64,000 nucleotides of DNA from Boseongicola sp. (GTDB lineage: Bacteria > Pseudomonadota > Alphaproteobacteria > Rhodobacterales > Rhodobacteraceae), in assembly GCA_014075275.1 (NCBI GenBank), contig CP046179.1:2737932-2801931 (forward strand), given 5' to 3'. Numbering within the stretch: position 1 is the first letter of the stretch; each line of letters starts with the position of its first letter. The notes under the pieces are model-generated. The model saw nothing but the letters and a program-made list of their open reading frames with translations. It searched no databases and was not told the DNA's origin. A program made the translations under genes and the position numbers. Of this stretch, positions 1-8,175 are shown in pieces.

Positions 1-156
1 AGTGAATTTATAGTTACCGTATCATTGAGTCGGCAGTGGGTAATCGCGCTATGCTGATGTTCGCTTGGTCCGTAAAGCAGTTATTATGTTGATCACCGTA
101 AATACCAAAAACCACGCGATTCGAGTCATTGTCACACACGACTTAAGTATTTTGGT

Positions 157-672
157 CTACGCCGAAACACTAACCTCTATGCGCGTGGACACATTCTGCG
201 CATCCCTGAACGACAGGAACCAGGGGTCGCAGGTCAGGGCTCGGTTTATGGTTGCTTCGATCTTTTCCAGCGGTTCGTCGCTGTCGATGCGGATGTTGAG
301 GCGGGTGTCCAGGGGCGTGGCGGGGATGTCGTTGAAGCCCATGAGGCCACGGCTGTCGAAGTCCTGTTCCAGATCGACGTGTACGCCTTTGAGTGTGACT
401 CCGTCACGCATGGCGGTCATTTTGATGCCGATGGCGACGCAGCCCGCGATCGACGCGCGGGCGAAGAGGCCGGGGGTTGGGGCGGTGCCGTCGCCGCCCA
501 AGGCTTCGCCCATGTCCATGACCAGCTCATCATCGCCTTGCCGATAGGTGCAGGTCAGGCCTTCGCCGATGCTGGCGGTGCCGGAACTGGTATCCTGCGC
601 CAGATCGGGGCGGGCGGAGTAGGTGGCGATGGTTTTCTGCTGGGCCTTCTGGCCTTTGGTGTTGCGGTCCAT
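157..672 (-). CDS. OsmC family protein
   Basis: A 171-residue OsmC/Ohr-fold protein. Family members reduce organic or fatty-acid hydroperoxides with a pair of cysteines in the cytoplasm. Two cysteines are visible at about residue 78 (ASIAGCVAIGIK) and residue 148 (RALTCDPWF), matching the usual two-cysteine arrangement. The ATG at 672 is chosen because AAGGGGG lies just upstream of it; a longer reading to 729 adds 19 residues with no family similarity. It follows hisB and hisH on the same strand, in the place where many Rhodobacterales carry hisA/hisF, so it is either the operon's last gene or a separate insertion. Many OsmC proteins have no known substrate. Confidence 0.85.
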   Translation of the reverse strand: MDRNTKGQKAQQKTIATYSARPDLAQDTSSGTASIGEGLTCTYRQGDDELVMDMGEALGGDGTAPTPGLFARASIAGCVAIGIKMTAMRDGVTLKGVHVDLEQDFDSRGLMGFNDIPATPLDTRLNIRIDSDEPLEKIEATINRALTCDPWFLSFRDAQNVSTRIEVSVSA

Positions 673-738
673 ATTCGGGGCCCCCTTATTGGTATGGGGT
701 GAGCCTAGCATGGAAAATCTGAGTGTCACACCCGGGGG

Positions 739-1377
739 TCACGGTGCCCACTTCAGCCAGTTGGCGATCAGGCACAGGCCGGCGGACTGGCTTTTCTCGG
801 GGTGGAATTGCGTGCCAACCATGGTGCCGGTGCCGACGATTGCGGTGACCGGGCCGCCGTAGTCGCTGTGGGCGAGAAGGTGGTCGGGGTTGGTGACCTG
901 CATCTGGTAGGAGTGCACGAAATAGGCGTGGTCGCCGGTTTCGATACCGTCGAGGACCGGGTGAGGCTGGTCGATAACCAGATCGTTCCAGCCCATGTGC
1001 GGGATTTTGAAGGTGGGATCGGTTGGGGCGATGCGGTCAACTTCTCCGTCGATCCAGCCGAGGCCGGGGGTTGTTTTGTATTCAAAACCCGCGCGGGCCA
1101 TCAGTTGCATGCCGACACAGATGCCAAGGAACGGGCGAGCCTTGGCTTCGACCGCTTCGATAAGGGCCTGATAGAGGCCGGTTTGGCCCTGGAGTTCTGA
1201 CATACAGGCTGGGAAAGCGCCGTCGCCGGGCAGCACTATGCGGTCGGCGCGCAGGACGTCCTCGGCGCGGTCGCTGACGAGGATGTCGCCGCCGTCGATG
1301 TCTCGGGCGACGTGTTGGAACGCTTTTTCAGCCGAGTGCAGGTTGCCGGCGGCATAGTCGATGATGACGGTCAGCAT
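739..1377 (-). CDS. hisH: imidazole glycerol phosphate synthase subunit HisH
   Basis: The glutaminase subunit of imidazole glycerol phosphate synthase, which releases ammonia from glutamine and channels it to HisF in the fifth step of histidine synthesis. At 212 residues it has normal length. The class I glutamine amidotransferase triad is visible: the nucleophile Cys87 in GICVGMQ, and His192 and Glu194 in QFHPEKSQ near the C-terminus. It starts 30 bp after hisB on the same strand, which suggests co-transcription. HisA and HisF are not within the window, so the partner must be encoded elsewhere. Confidence 0.97.
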   Translation of the reverse strand: MLTVIIDYAAGNLHSAEKAFQHVARDIDGGDILVSDRAEDVLRADRIVLPGDGAFPACMSELQGQTGLYQALIEAVEAKARPFLGICVGMQLMARAGFEYKTTPGLGWIDGEVDRIAPTDPTFKIPHMGWNDLVIDQPHPVLDGIETGDHAYFVHSYQMQVTNPDHLLAHSDYGGPVTAIVGTGTMVGTQFHPEKSQSAGLCLIANWLKWAP

Positions 1378-1406
1378 TTTTGGTCTCCGGGGGCGGCTCT
1401 GAAGGG

Positions 1407-1994
1407 TCAGAGCGCGCCTTTGGTCGAAGGGATTGCGTCGGCCTTGCGGGCGTCGGTTTCGACGGCGGTGCGCAGGGCGCGGGCGACGGCTTTGAAAGCG
1501 GCCTCGGCGATGTGGTGGCTGTTGATGCCATGTAGCGCGTCAACGTGGAGCGTGATGCCGCCGTGGGTGGCGAAGGCCTGGAAGAACTCGCGCACCAGTT
1601 CGGTGTCGAATGCGCCGATCTTGGCAGTGGGCAGCTCGACATTCCACACGAGGTAGGGACGCGCGGAAAGGTCCAGCGCGGCGCGCACGAGGGCGTCGTC
1701 CATGGGCAGGAGGCAAGAACCGTAGCGGTTGATGCCGCGCTTGTCTCCCAGAGCCTCGTTAAGCGCCTGACCCAGCGCGATGCCGGTATCTTCGACGGTG
1801 TGGTGATCATCGATGTGCAAGTCACCTGTGGCGCGGATGGTCATGTCGATCAGCGAATGACGGGCCAGTTGGTCCAGCATATGGTCGAAAAAGCCGACCC
1901 CGGTCTGGTTGTCATAGGCACCGGTTCCGTCGAGATTGATCTCGACCGAGATATCGGTTTCCGCAGTCTTTCGCGTGATCGTGGCGCTGCGCAT
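1407..1994 (-). CDS. hisB: imidazoleglycerol-phosphate dehydratase HisB
   Basis: A monofunctional imidazoleglycerol-phosphate dehydratase of 195 residues, catalysing the sixth step of histidine synthesis. The two duplicated metal-binding motifs are seen as DDHHTVED (residues 62-69) and SHHIAEAA (159-166), and [13 protein letters not shown] near residue 36 is a family hallmark. The start at 1994 gives the usual [11 protein letters not shown]-terminus; the open frame continues upstream to 2213 but that extension is not family-like. There is no phosphatase domain, as expected outside enterics. First gene of the hisB-hisH pair, divergent from the response regulator at 2238. Confidence 0.97.
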   Translation of the reverse strand: MRSATITRKTAETDISVEINLDGTGAYDNQTGVGFFDHMLDQLARHSLIDMTIRATGDLHIDDHHTVEDTGIALGQALNEALGDKRGINRYGSCLLPMDDALVRAALDLSARPYLVWNVELPTAKIGAFDTELVREFFQAFATHGGITLHVDALHGINSHHIAEAAFKAVARALRTAVETDARKADAIPSTKGAL

Positions 1995-2237
1995 GGCAGG
2001 GACTCCGCTTGGGGTTGCTTCGGAGCGCTTATAGGATGGGCAATCGGGCGCGGGAAGGGCAGAAAAGCGCGTGAATGTGGGCTGTTGTGCCTCTGCACGG
2101 GGTCTGCACGAAGGTATGCAGGTGCTGTGCACGGAGATTTGGCTAGATCGGGTCAAGGCAGGACCGCAGGCTGGTCGGGGTGGAGCCCCTCGCGCACCCC
2201 GGCCAATGCGCATATAAACTGCCGTAAGTGAGGTGTG

Positions 2238-2930
2238 ATGAGCGAAGCAACGATTTTGGTTGTCGATGACGATCCGCAGATCCGCGAGGTGTTGGATGTA
2301 GCGTTGGGACGTGCGGGTTTTCGCACGATGACGGCGCGTGACGGCGCGGAAGGGTTGCGGCAGGTTCAGGCGGTGCGGCCTGATTTGGCCGTATTGGACA
2401 TTGGTTTGCCAGAAATGGATGGGTTGGAGCTGTGTCGGGCAATTCGGCGTGACAGCGAGTTGCCGATCCTGTTTCTGACCGCGCGGGATGACGAGGTTGA
2501 CCGGATTTTGGGGTTGGAGATGGGCGGTGACGATTATGTCACCAAGCCCTTCAGCCCCCGTGAGCTGGTGGCGCGGGTGCGCGCGATCTTAAAGCGCACA
2601 AAGAGCGCAGGTGCGCCGGCGCGCGTTTTGACGCGGGGGCGTTTGGCTTTGAATGCCGAGGCACATGACGTGCGGATTGATGGCAATGCGGTATCGTTGA
2701 CCGCGACAGAGATTGCGATACTGTCAAAGCTGCTGGGCAGGCCAACACAGGTCTTTTCGCGCCCTGCTTTGGTGGATGCCATCTGGGGGCCGGGGATGGT
2801 GGTCAGTGATCGCACTCTGGACAGCCATTTGCGTAATTTGCGGGCCAAGATGGCTGACGCGGGTTTGGATGATTGTATCGAAACGCTGCATGGCGTTGGG
2901 CTTAGGATGGGTGCGTGCGGCGAAGCGTAA
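2238..2930 (+). CDS. OmpR/PhoB-family response regulator
   Basis: A 230-residue two-component response regulator. The receiver domain has the acidic pocket Asp10-Asp12, the phospho-acceptor Asp54 ([10 protein letters not shown]), Thr81 and Lys103 (VTKPF). The C-terminal winged-helix DNA-binding domain occupies about residues 130-225. The ATG at 2238 is preferred over the GTG one codon earlier because GTGAGG sits 5-8 bp upstream of the ATG. The 3' end overlaps the histidine kinase by 16 bp, so the two are translationally coupled and form a cognate pair. The target genes are not evident; the DMT exporter just downstream is one candidate. Confidence 0.93.
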   Translation: MSEATILVVDDDPQIREVLDVALGRAGFRTMTARDGAEGLRQVQAVRPDLAVLDIGLPEMDGLELCRAIRRDSELPILFLTARDDEVDRILGLEMGGDDYVTKPFSPRELVARVRAILKRTKSAGAPARVLTRGRLALNAEAHDVRIDGNAVSLTATEIAILSKLLGRPTQVFSRPALVDAIWGPGMVVSDRTLDSHLRNLRAKMADAGLDDCIETLHGVGLRMGACGEA

Positions 2931-3880
2931 CGGCAAAGTGGCGGCCACCGCTGCTGTTGGTCCTAAGTGGATCATTGGTTGCGGTTTTGGTTTTGCCGGT
3001 TCTGGGGTTGTTCGTTGTCGAAGAATTGGCCCCGGGAATGGGACGAGGCCGTGCTGTGCTGACCGTTGCGCTGGGCGCGCTGTCGGCAACTTTGATCCTT
3101 GGGTGGCTGTTGTGGCGGTTGATACTGGCCCCTGTGCGGGCATTGGCGCGTCGCGCTGAGGCGATCCGGGGCGGCGGAGCGGCCGAGCCGATGGGCCATT
3201 ATGGAACGCCTGAAATTGGTGATTTGGGTCAGGCGGTTCTGGACATGGCCGATGTTCTGACGGCGCGCGAATTGGCGGTCAGAAGCTATACGGATCACGT
3301 CACACACGAATTGAAGACGCCTTTGACCGCGATCCGAGGTGCGGCGGAGTTGCTGGAGAGCGATGAGGAGCTACCAGCAGAGGCGCGACAGTTGGTTTCT
3401 ACTATTCGTGATGCGGAGGGGCGCGCCGAGCAATTGCTGGCGGCCGCGCGCGACATTGCGGCGGCCCGGTCGCCTGATCATCATGGCGTTTCAACGTTGG
3501 TTGAGGTCGATTGGTCGGAAGAATTGGGCGCCTTGGATATTCAGATTGAGGGCGCGGATGCTGTATTGCCGCTGACGGCGGCAGGATTGTCAATTGTGGT
3601 GCACCATCTGGCGGAAAATGCCTTGGATGCAGGGGCGAAGGCCATCCGGCTTGAGGCTGAGGATATGCCAGACGGGGCACGGCTTTGGGTTTCGGATGAC
3701 GGGCCGGGGATATCGGCGGGCAACCGGGACCGGGTGTTTGATCCGTTTTTCACCACCCGGCGCGAAACCGGCGGCACTGGAATGGGGTTGGCGATTGTGC
3801 AGACCCTGTTGCTTGCCCATGGAGCCGAGATTGACGTGATTGATGGTGATTCAGGAGCGAGTTTCGAGATCCGGTTCTGA
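2915..3880 (+). CDS. sensor histidine kinase (HAMP, HisKA, HATPase)
   Basis: A 321-residue membrane histidine kinase, partner of the preceding response regulator. Two transmembrane helices (about residues 11-35 and 47-67) are separated by only about 12 residues, so there is almost no periplasmic sensing domain. A HAMP-like linker follows, then the phospho-acceptor His131 in THELKTPLTAIRG and a HATPase domain with HHLAENALDA (N box), DDGPGIS (G1) and TGMGLAI (G2). Translation begins at a GTG inside the response-regulator gene. The lack of an outer loop suggests it senses a signal in the membrane or through a partner protein. Confidence 0.92.
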   Translation: MRRSVTAKWRPPLLLVLSGSLVAVLVLPVLGLFVVEELAPGMGRGRAVLTVALGALSATLILGWLLWRLILAPVRALARRAEAIRGGGAAEPMGHYGTPEIGDLGQAVLDMADVLTARELAVRSYTDHVTHELKTPLTAIRGAAELLESDEELPAEARQLVSTIRDAEGRAEQLLAAARDIAAARSPDHHGVSTLVEVDWSEELGALDIQIEGADAVLPLTAAGLSIVVHHLAENALDAGAKAIRLEAEDMPDGARLWVSDDGPGISAGNRDRVFDPFFTTRRETGGTGMGLAIVQTLLLAHGAEIDVIDGDSGASFEIRF

Positions 3881-3946
3881 TTTTCTGCTGTTAGGTTCTT
3901 GGATTGCGCGATAGGCGTTGGTCCAACTAATCGACGAGCCGTCACG

Positions 3947-4885
3947 ATGGGCAATCTCTCAAAAGAAGCAGTGGGCACGATCTGTGTGATCGTGGCGGTT
4001 ATCTTTTTCTCGATCCAGGACATGGCGTTCAAGTGGATGAGCGGCGACTATCCGTTGCATCAGATTGTGATGATCCGGGCAACAATCGCGATCGTGCTGA
4101 CCGTGGCGATCATTGTGCCGCTGGAAGGCGGCATTCGGATTTTGCAGACCAAGCGTCTTGGGATGCAGTTGTTGCGCGGTGGGGCATTGGTGATTGGGAA
4201 CCTGACGTTCTTTGTGAGCCTTGCCTCGCTGCAATTGCCGACTGCGGTGGCGACGTTCTTTACGGCACCTTTGATCATAACGCTGTTGGCGGTGGTGTTT
4301 CTGGGCGAGCGTTTGAATGCGGTTAGGGTTGCTCTGATCCTGATGGGGTTCTGCGGAGTTTTGTTCATTGTGCGCCCGTCAGCCGCGGGACTGCAGATTG
4401 CGGCGATCCTGCCGCTGGTGGCGGCATTTGCATATTCGTGCATGCAGTTATTGACGCGGCGGCTGGCAGATACCGAACCCGCAGCGGCTTTGGCGTTTTA
4501 TGTGCATCTGATGTTTATTCTGAGCAGTTTGGTGATGGCTGCGATTGCCGGGAACGGGCGATTTGACGTCTTTGACAATCCGTCGGCATCGTTCCTGTTG
4601 CGTGCGTGGAGCTGGCCGACGACGCAGGATTGGGCGATCATTGCGGCGCTGGGCGTGTTGAACACGTTGGCAGGCTACTTGATCGGGCAGGGGTATCGGC
4701 TGGCGGAAGCGGGGCGGGTTGCGCCGTTTGAATATGTCGCTGTGCCAATGTCGGTGCTTTGGGGCGCTCTGATCTGGAGCGACTGGCCGGACGCATATGC
4801 CTGGGTCGGCATCGTCATGATCGTAGGCGCAGGTCTGGCGATTGCGCGGTCGAAACCGGTGCAATCGCCTGAGGTTAAGTTGTAG
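3947..4885 (+). CDS. DMT-superfamily (EamA) transporter
   Basis: A 312-residue inner-membrane transporter of the drug/metabolite family with two EamA repeats of about five helices each. Hydrophobic segments run through the whole protein, with an internal repeat boundary near residue 150. The typical C-terminal APFEYVAVPMSVLWGALIW stretch resembles the RhaT/YdcZ/S-adenosylmethionine-type exporters of Rhodobacterales. The ATG at 3947 removes a poorly supported 16-residue extension. It lies 66 bp after the histidine kinase on the same strand and could be part of that operon. The substrate cannot be read from the sequence. Confidence 0.9.
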   Translation: MGNLSKEAVGTICVIVAVIFFSIQDMAFKWMSGDYPLHQIVMIRATIAIVLTVAIIVPLEGGIRILQTKRLGMQLLRGGALVIGNLTFFVSLASLQLPTAVATFFTAPLIITLLAVVFLGERLNAVRVALILMGFCGVLFIVRPSAAGLQIAAILPLVAAFAYSCMQLLTRRLADTEPAAALAFYVHLMFILSSLVMAAIAGNGRFDVFDNPSASFLLRAWSWPTTQDWAIIAALGVLNTLAGYLIGQGYRLAEAGRVAPFEYVAVPMSVLWGALIWSDWPDAYAWVGIVMIVGAGLAIARSKPVQSPEVKL

Positions 4886-4889
4886 CGCT

Positions 4890-5774
4890 TCAGAGTTTGT
4901 TGACGGGCACTTTGAGCATCATGTTGCCGTCGTCATCCTTGGGCACTTCGCCCGCGCGCATGTTCACTTGCAGGGACGGGATGATCAGTTTGGGCATGGA
5001 CAGTTGCGCATCGCGTTCAGTGCGGAACTTGATGAAATCATCACGCGTTTTATCGCCGCCGACATGGATGTTGTTTTCGCGTTGCTCGGCCACGGTAGTT
5101 TCCCAAGCGATTGCGCGACCGTTCGGACCATAATCGTGGCACATGAACAGTCGGGTTTCGTCGGGTAGGCTGAGGACGCGCATGATCGAGTCATACAGTT
5201 CTGCCGCATCGCCGCCGGGGAAGTCGGCACGGGCCGAGCCGCCGTCGGGCATGAATAGGGTGTCACCGGCAAAGGCAGCATTGCCCATGACGTGGACCAT
5301 GCAGGCGGGCGTGTGGCCCGGCGTGTGGATGGCGAAGCAATCCATTGTGCCAACCGTGTAGGTGTCGCCGTCTTTGAACAGCGCATCGAACTGCGAGCCA
5401 TCGCGCTGGAACTCGGTGCCTTCGTTGAAGATTTTGCCGAAGGTGTCCTGAATAGTGAGGATGTGCTCGCCTATACCGATCTTGCCGCCCAGCTTTTCCT
5501 GAATGTAGGGCGCGCCGGATAGGTGATCCGCGTGGACGTGGGTTTCGATGATCCATTCCAGCTTCAGGTCTTGGTCCTGAATGGCGGCGATGAGTTTGTC
5601 GGCGCTGTTATACGTCAGACGCCCGGCGGCTTGATCGAATTCCATCACAGAATCGATGATGGCGCAGGAGTTGCTGTCTGGGTCTTTCACCAGATAACTG
5701 ATGGTGTTGGAATCTCCGTCGAAGAACCCGGTGACATCGGGTTTGCGCGAGAGATCGACCGGTGGAAGGGTCAT
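4890..5774 (-). CDS. MBL-fold metallo-hydrolase (ETHE1/Blh-like)
   Basis: A 294-residue metallo-beta-lactamase-fold enzyme. The metal motif THVHADHLSG (HxHxDH at residues 79-84), HTPGHTPACMV, AGDTLFMPDGG and CHDYGPNGR supply the expected metal ligands. THVHADHLSGAPYIQEKLGG is typical of the ETHE1 persulfide dioxygenase and Blh groups, which act on glutathione persulfide in sulfide detoxification. It is the last gene of a minus-strand run that also contains a cystathionine beta-lyase and a rhodanese, which fits a role in sulfane sulfur metabolism. Persulfide dioxygenase activity is inferred from the family only. It ends 4 bp from the convergent DMT gene. Confidence 0.88.
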   Translation of the reverse strand: MTLPPVDLSRKPDVTGFFDGDSNTISYLVKDPDSNSCAIIDSVMEFDQAAGRLTYNSADKLIAAIQDQDLKLEWIIETHVHADHLSGAPYIQEKLGGKIGIGEHILTIQDTFGKIFNEGTEFQRDGSQFDALFKDGDTYTVGTMDCFAIHTPGHTPACMVHVMGNAAFAGDTLFMPDGGSARADFPGGDAAELYDSIMRVLSLPDETRLFMCHDYGPNGRAIAWETTVAEQRENNIHVGGDKTRDDFIKFRTERDAQLSMPKLIIPSLQVNMRAGEVPKDDDGNMMLKVPVNKL

Positions 5775-5791
5775 GGTTGCGTCCTCTTCTG

Positions 5792-6427
5792 TTAGTCGAG
5801 TGTTACTATGCCATTTGGACTGCTGAGTTCAAAGGCCAGAGCGGAGTCACCCTGTTGTACCTCGGCGAGATGATCAATACATAGCATTTTCAGAATGCTT
5901 TTAAATTGATCTGGATCAGGATGGGTGACGCGGACCTTGTCCAGCTTCACGCCCAAATCCTGCTGGCCACTGCTAGGGTGTGGACCGGGGGACCATTCGA
6001 TGAAGGCTGGCAGAAGGCCGCCTTCGGGCAGGTGGCCGTCGGTGGGCACGGTCAGGCGCCATGTGCGGTCTCCGCGCCGGAAATCCACGACTTCGCCAAG
6101 ATCGACCGGGCTGGCGGCGATGACGCCGTCGAGGTCATCGGTGTTCACAACCCAGCAAAGGGCGCGCGGGCGTTCTGCGATGCGGGCTTTGGTGCGGTCT
6201 TCATCCATCGAGAACCAGCGGGCGCGTCCCGGGTCACCGGCATCGGGGTCAATCGCAAGTAACTCAAAGAAGCTGGAGTTACCGGACTGCATGACGCAGT
6301 TGTGGGTGCTCATGGCATCGTGCTTTCCGCCCCGAGGGACTTCGACGCCAAGGGCTTCTTTCATGGCCTCAACACCCTGTTCGAGGGACGCTGCGCCAAT
6401 TGCGAAATGGTCGATGTTGTTTTGCAT
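5792..6427 (-). CDS. VOC (glyoxalase-like) family protein
   Basis: A 211-residue protein beginning NNIDHFAIGAASLEQGVEAM, which is the N-terminal hallmark of the glyoxalase-like domain (Glyoxalase_3 type). It probably forms two paired beta-alpha-beta-beta-beta modules. The metal ligands are only partly recognisable (the early His and a central FFELLAIDPDAGD with Glu), so catalytic status is uncertain. It lies between metC and the metallo-hydrolase on the same strand with gaps of 5 and 17 bp, so it is almost certainly in the same transcript. The substrate is unknown. Confidence 0.85.
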   Translation of the reverse strand: MQNNIDHFAIGAASLEQGVEAMKEALGVEVPRGGKHDAMSTHNCVMQSGNSSFFELLAIDPDAGDPGRARWFSMDEDRTKARIAERPRALCWVVNTDDLDGVIAASPVDLGEVVDFRRGDRTWRLTVPTDGHLPEGGLLPAFIEWSPGPHPSSGQQDLGVKLDKVRVTHPDPDQFKSILKMLCIDHLAEVQQGDSALAFELSSPNGIVTLD

Positions 6428-6432
6428 ATTCG

Positions 6433-7623
6433 TTACTCTGCTTCGGTGTTCAGAAGGGTAAGGGCGGCGGCAAGGTCCGCCTTGAGGCTGTCGAGATCTT
6501 CAAAGCCGATGTTGAAGCGCACAAGCTGGCCGGGTTCGGTCCAGGCGTCGGGGGAAGCTGTGCGCACGGGGATTACGGGTAAGACGAGGCTTTCGTAGCC
6601 ACCCCAGCTAACGCCAATGCCGAAATGGTGGAGAGCTTCGACGAAAGCGCGGACCTGATCGTCCGAACAAGTGTGGAAGATGACACTGAACAGGCCAGCG
6701 GCACCGGTGAAATCGCGTTTCCAGAACTCATGGCCGGGGCAGGATGGGAAGGCGGGGTGGAGAAGGGTTTTGACCTGGGGCTGATTTCCGAGCCATTTTG
6801 CCATCTCAAGACCCGCAGCCTGCACGTGATCCATACGCATTTTAAGGGTGCGCAGGCCGCGTTTGGCCAAGAACACTTCTTGCGAGCCGGTTTTGTCGCC
6901 GACCGCCATGGTGGTTTTGCGGATTTGTTCGCCAATGGGACCGTTCGAGGCAATGACGCCGATCATACAATCAGAGTGGCCGCCCATGTATTTCGAGCCC
7001 GAATAGACGACGACATCGACGCCGAGATCCAGGGTGCGGCAGAACAGGGGCGTGGCCCAAGTGCTGTCGATGATGCTGACCGCGCCATAGTCGCGAGCAG
7101 CTTTGGCGATGGCCGGGATGTCGGGGACTTCGAAGGTGCCAGAGCCGGGGGCTTCGAACATAACGGCGCAGTTTTCGGGCCGCATGAGGTTGGCGATGTC
7201 AGCGCCGATCATCGGGTCATAGTATTCGACGATGACGCCTTGGCGGATCAGCACGTTGTCGCAGAAGCCGCGTGTGTTCGTATAGACATGGTCGGCGACC
7301 AGCAGGTGCGCGCCGGGGGTAGTGACTGCCAGCAGCGACATGGTGATGGCGGCGACGCCGGACGAGGTCAGTGTGACATCTTCGGCGTGCTCAAGCCCTG
7401 CGATAACGCCTTCCAATTCGTAAACCGCAGCATTGCCATAGCGACCGTAGTACATGGTGCCGGACTTATAGCGGTTGGCGCGGGCCTGATCGAAGGCGGC
7501 CAGATCGTCAAACACCATGGTCGAGCCAAGCTCGATCGGCATATTGACGTGGCGGCCTTCGGTTTTGGGAGGGCGGCCGCCTTGCACCAACTGATTGGCG
7601 ATAGGGGTGGTTTTCTTGGTCAC
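6433..7623 (-). CDS. metC: cystathionine beta-lyase
   Basis: A 396-residue PLP enzyme of the Cys/Met metabolism family (fold type I). It cleaves cystathionine to homocysteine, pyruvate and ammonia, and may also act as a cysteine desulfhydrase. The PLP lysine is Lys211 in YSGSKYMGGHSD; the RYGN motif (residues 61-64), SSGVAAI (about 88) and DSTWATP (about 186) bind cofactor and substrate. The SGSKYMGGHSD/DSTWATPL wording favours cystathionine beta-lyase over cystathionine gamma-synthase. It sits 8 bp downstream of the rhodanese gene, consistent with a shared sulfur role. Confidence 0.92.
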   Translation of the reverse strand: MTKKTTPIANQLVQGGRPPKTEGRHVNMPIELGSTMVFDDLAAFDQARANRYKSGTMYYGRYGNAAVYELEGVIAGLEHAEDVTLTSSGVAAITMSLLAVTTPGAHLLVADHVYTNTRGFCDNVLIRQGVIVEYYDPMIGADIANLMRPENCAVMFEAPGSGTFEVPDIPAIAKAARDYGAVSIIDSTWATPLFCRTLDLGVDVVVYSGSKYMGGHSDCMIGVIASNGPIGEQIRKTTMAVGDKTGSQEVFLAKRGLRTLKMRMDHVQAAGLEMAKWLGNQPQVKTLLHPAFPSCPGHEFWKRDFTGAAGLFSVIFHTCSDDQVRAFVEALHHFGIGVSWGGYESLVLPVIPVRTASPDAWTEPGQLVRFNIGFEDLDSLKADLAAALTLLNTEAE

Positions 7624-7631
7624 GGGTGGGC

Positions 7632-8036
7632 TCAGGTTTTCTTTTCGGGGAATTCCACCGGGCCGCCTTGGGCCTCCCAGGTTGAAAAGCCTTCTTTCAG
7701 GTGCGCGGCATCAAAGCCCATGTCCTGAAGCGTGGCGACGGTGATGGCAGAGCGCCAGCCAGAGGCGCAATGGAAAACGTATTTCTTGCCTTCCTGAGCG
7801 AAAACCTCTTTGTGATATGGGCTGTCTGGATCAACCCAGAACTCAATCATACCTCGGGGGGCGTGGAATGCGCCCGGAATGAATCCAGTGCGCTGGCGTT
7901 CGCGAGGGTCGCGGATGTCGACAACGACCACGTTCGGATCGTCCAGCATTGCAATGAGGTCAGGGGTTTCGATCTCTTCGATACGCGCGCGCGCGTCGGC
8001 GACCATTTGTTTGGCGGAAAGTTTCAGACTCGACAT
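7632..8036 (-). CDS. rhodanese-like domain protein
   Basis: A 134-residue single-domain rhodanese. The active-site cysteine is Cys90 in VFHCASGWRSA, and IRDPRERQRTGFIPGA is the typical substrate-loop region. Such proteins carry sulfane sulfur as a persulfide or transfer it from thiosulfate. The ATG at 8036 is chosen because GGAG lies 7 bp upstream; a TTG two codons earlier is less likely. It is the first gene of the minus-strand run with metC, the VOC protein and the ETHE1-like hydrolase, so the run may handle cysteine-derived sulfur. Confidence 0.9.
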   Translation of the reverse strand: MSSLKLSAKQMVADARARIEEIETPDLIAMLDDPNVVVVDIRDPRERQRTGFIPGAFHAPRGMIEFWVDPDSPYHKEVFAQEGKKYVFHCASGWRSAITVATLQDMGFDAAHLKEGFSTWEAQGGPVEFPEKKT

Positions 8037-8111
8037 TGGCAACTCCGGCTAGTCTCAAAAATCATTTGTTCCGGTATCTAGAACATTGTTATCGTATATT
8101 GACACAACGCG

Positions 8112-8125
8112 GTTGCTGTAGCAAC
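8112..8125. promoter_or_regulatory. perfect inverted repeat in the divergent promoter region
   Basis: GTTGCT-GT-AGCAAC is a perfect 6-bp inverted repeat. It follows a -35-like TTGACA at 8099-8104, so it falls in the spacer of a possible promoter reading toward the FAD oxidoreductase gene at 8176. That position suits a repressor or activator operator. The regulator is not identifiable, since no regulator gene lies in the adjoining operon. Confidence 0.4.
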
Positions 8126-8148
8126 ATTCAAACCGAAGGTGATTTTTT

Positions 8149-8175
8149 ATGAAGTCTGCGAGAAAGTCTGACTAG
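8149..8175 (+). CDS. possible 8-codon leader peptide
   Basis: ATG at 8149 opens an 8-codon frame (MKSARKSD) that stops at TAG 8173-8175, immediately before the ATG of the oxidoreductase at 8176. A good ribosome-binding site (GAAGGTG, 8134-8140) is placed for this small frame and is rather far from the main ATG. The peptide may couple translation to the main gene, or the arrangement may be chance. Nothing about its residues suggests a specific sensed amino acid. Confidence 0.3.
   Translation: MKSARKSD

Noticed and set aside
6625-7728. 367-codon open frame antisense to metC
   Set aside because: It is a shadow of metC and the rhodanese gene; composition and codon use follow the opposite strand and no family motif appears.
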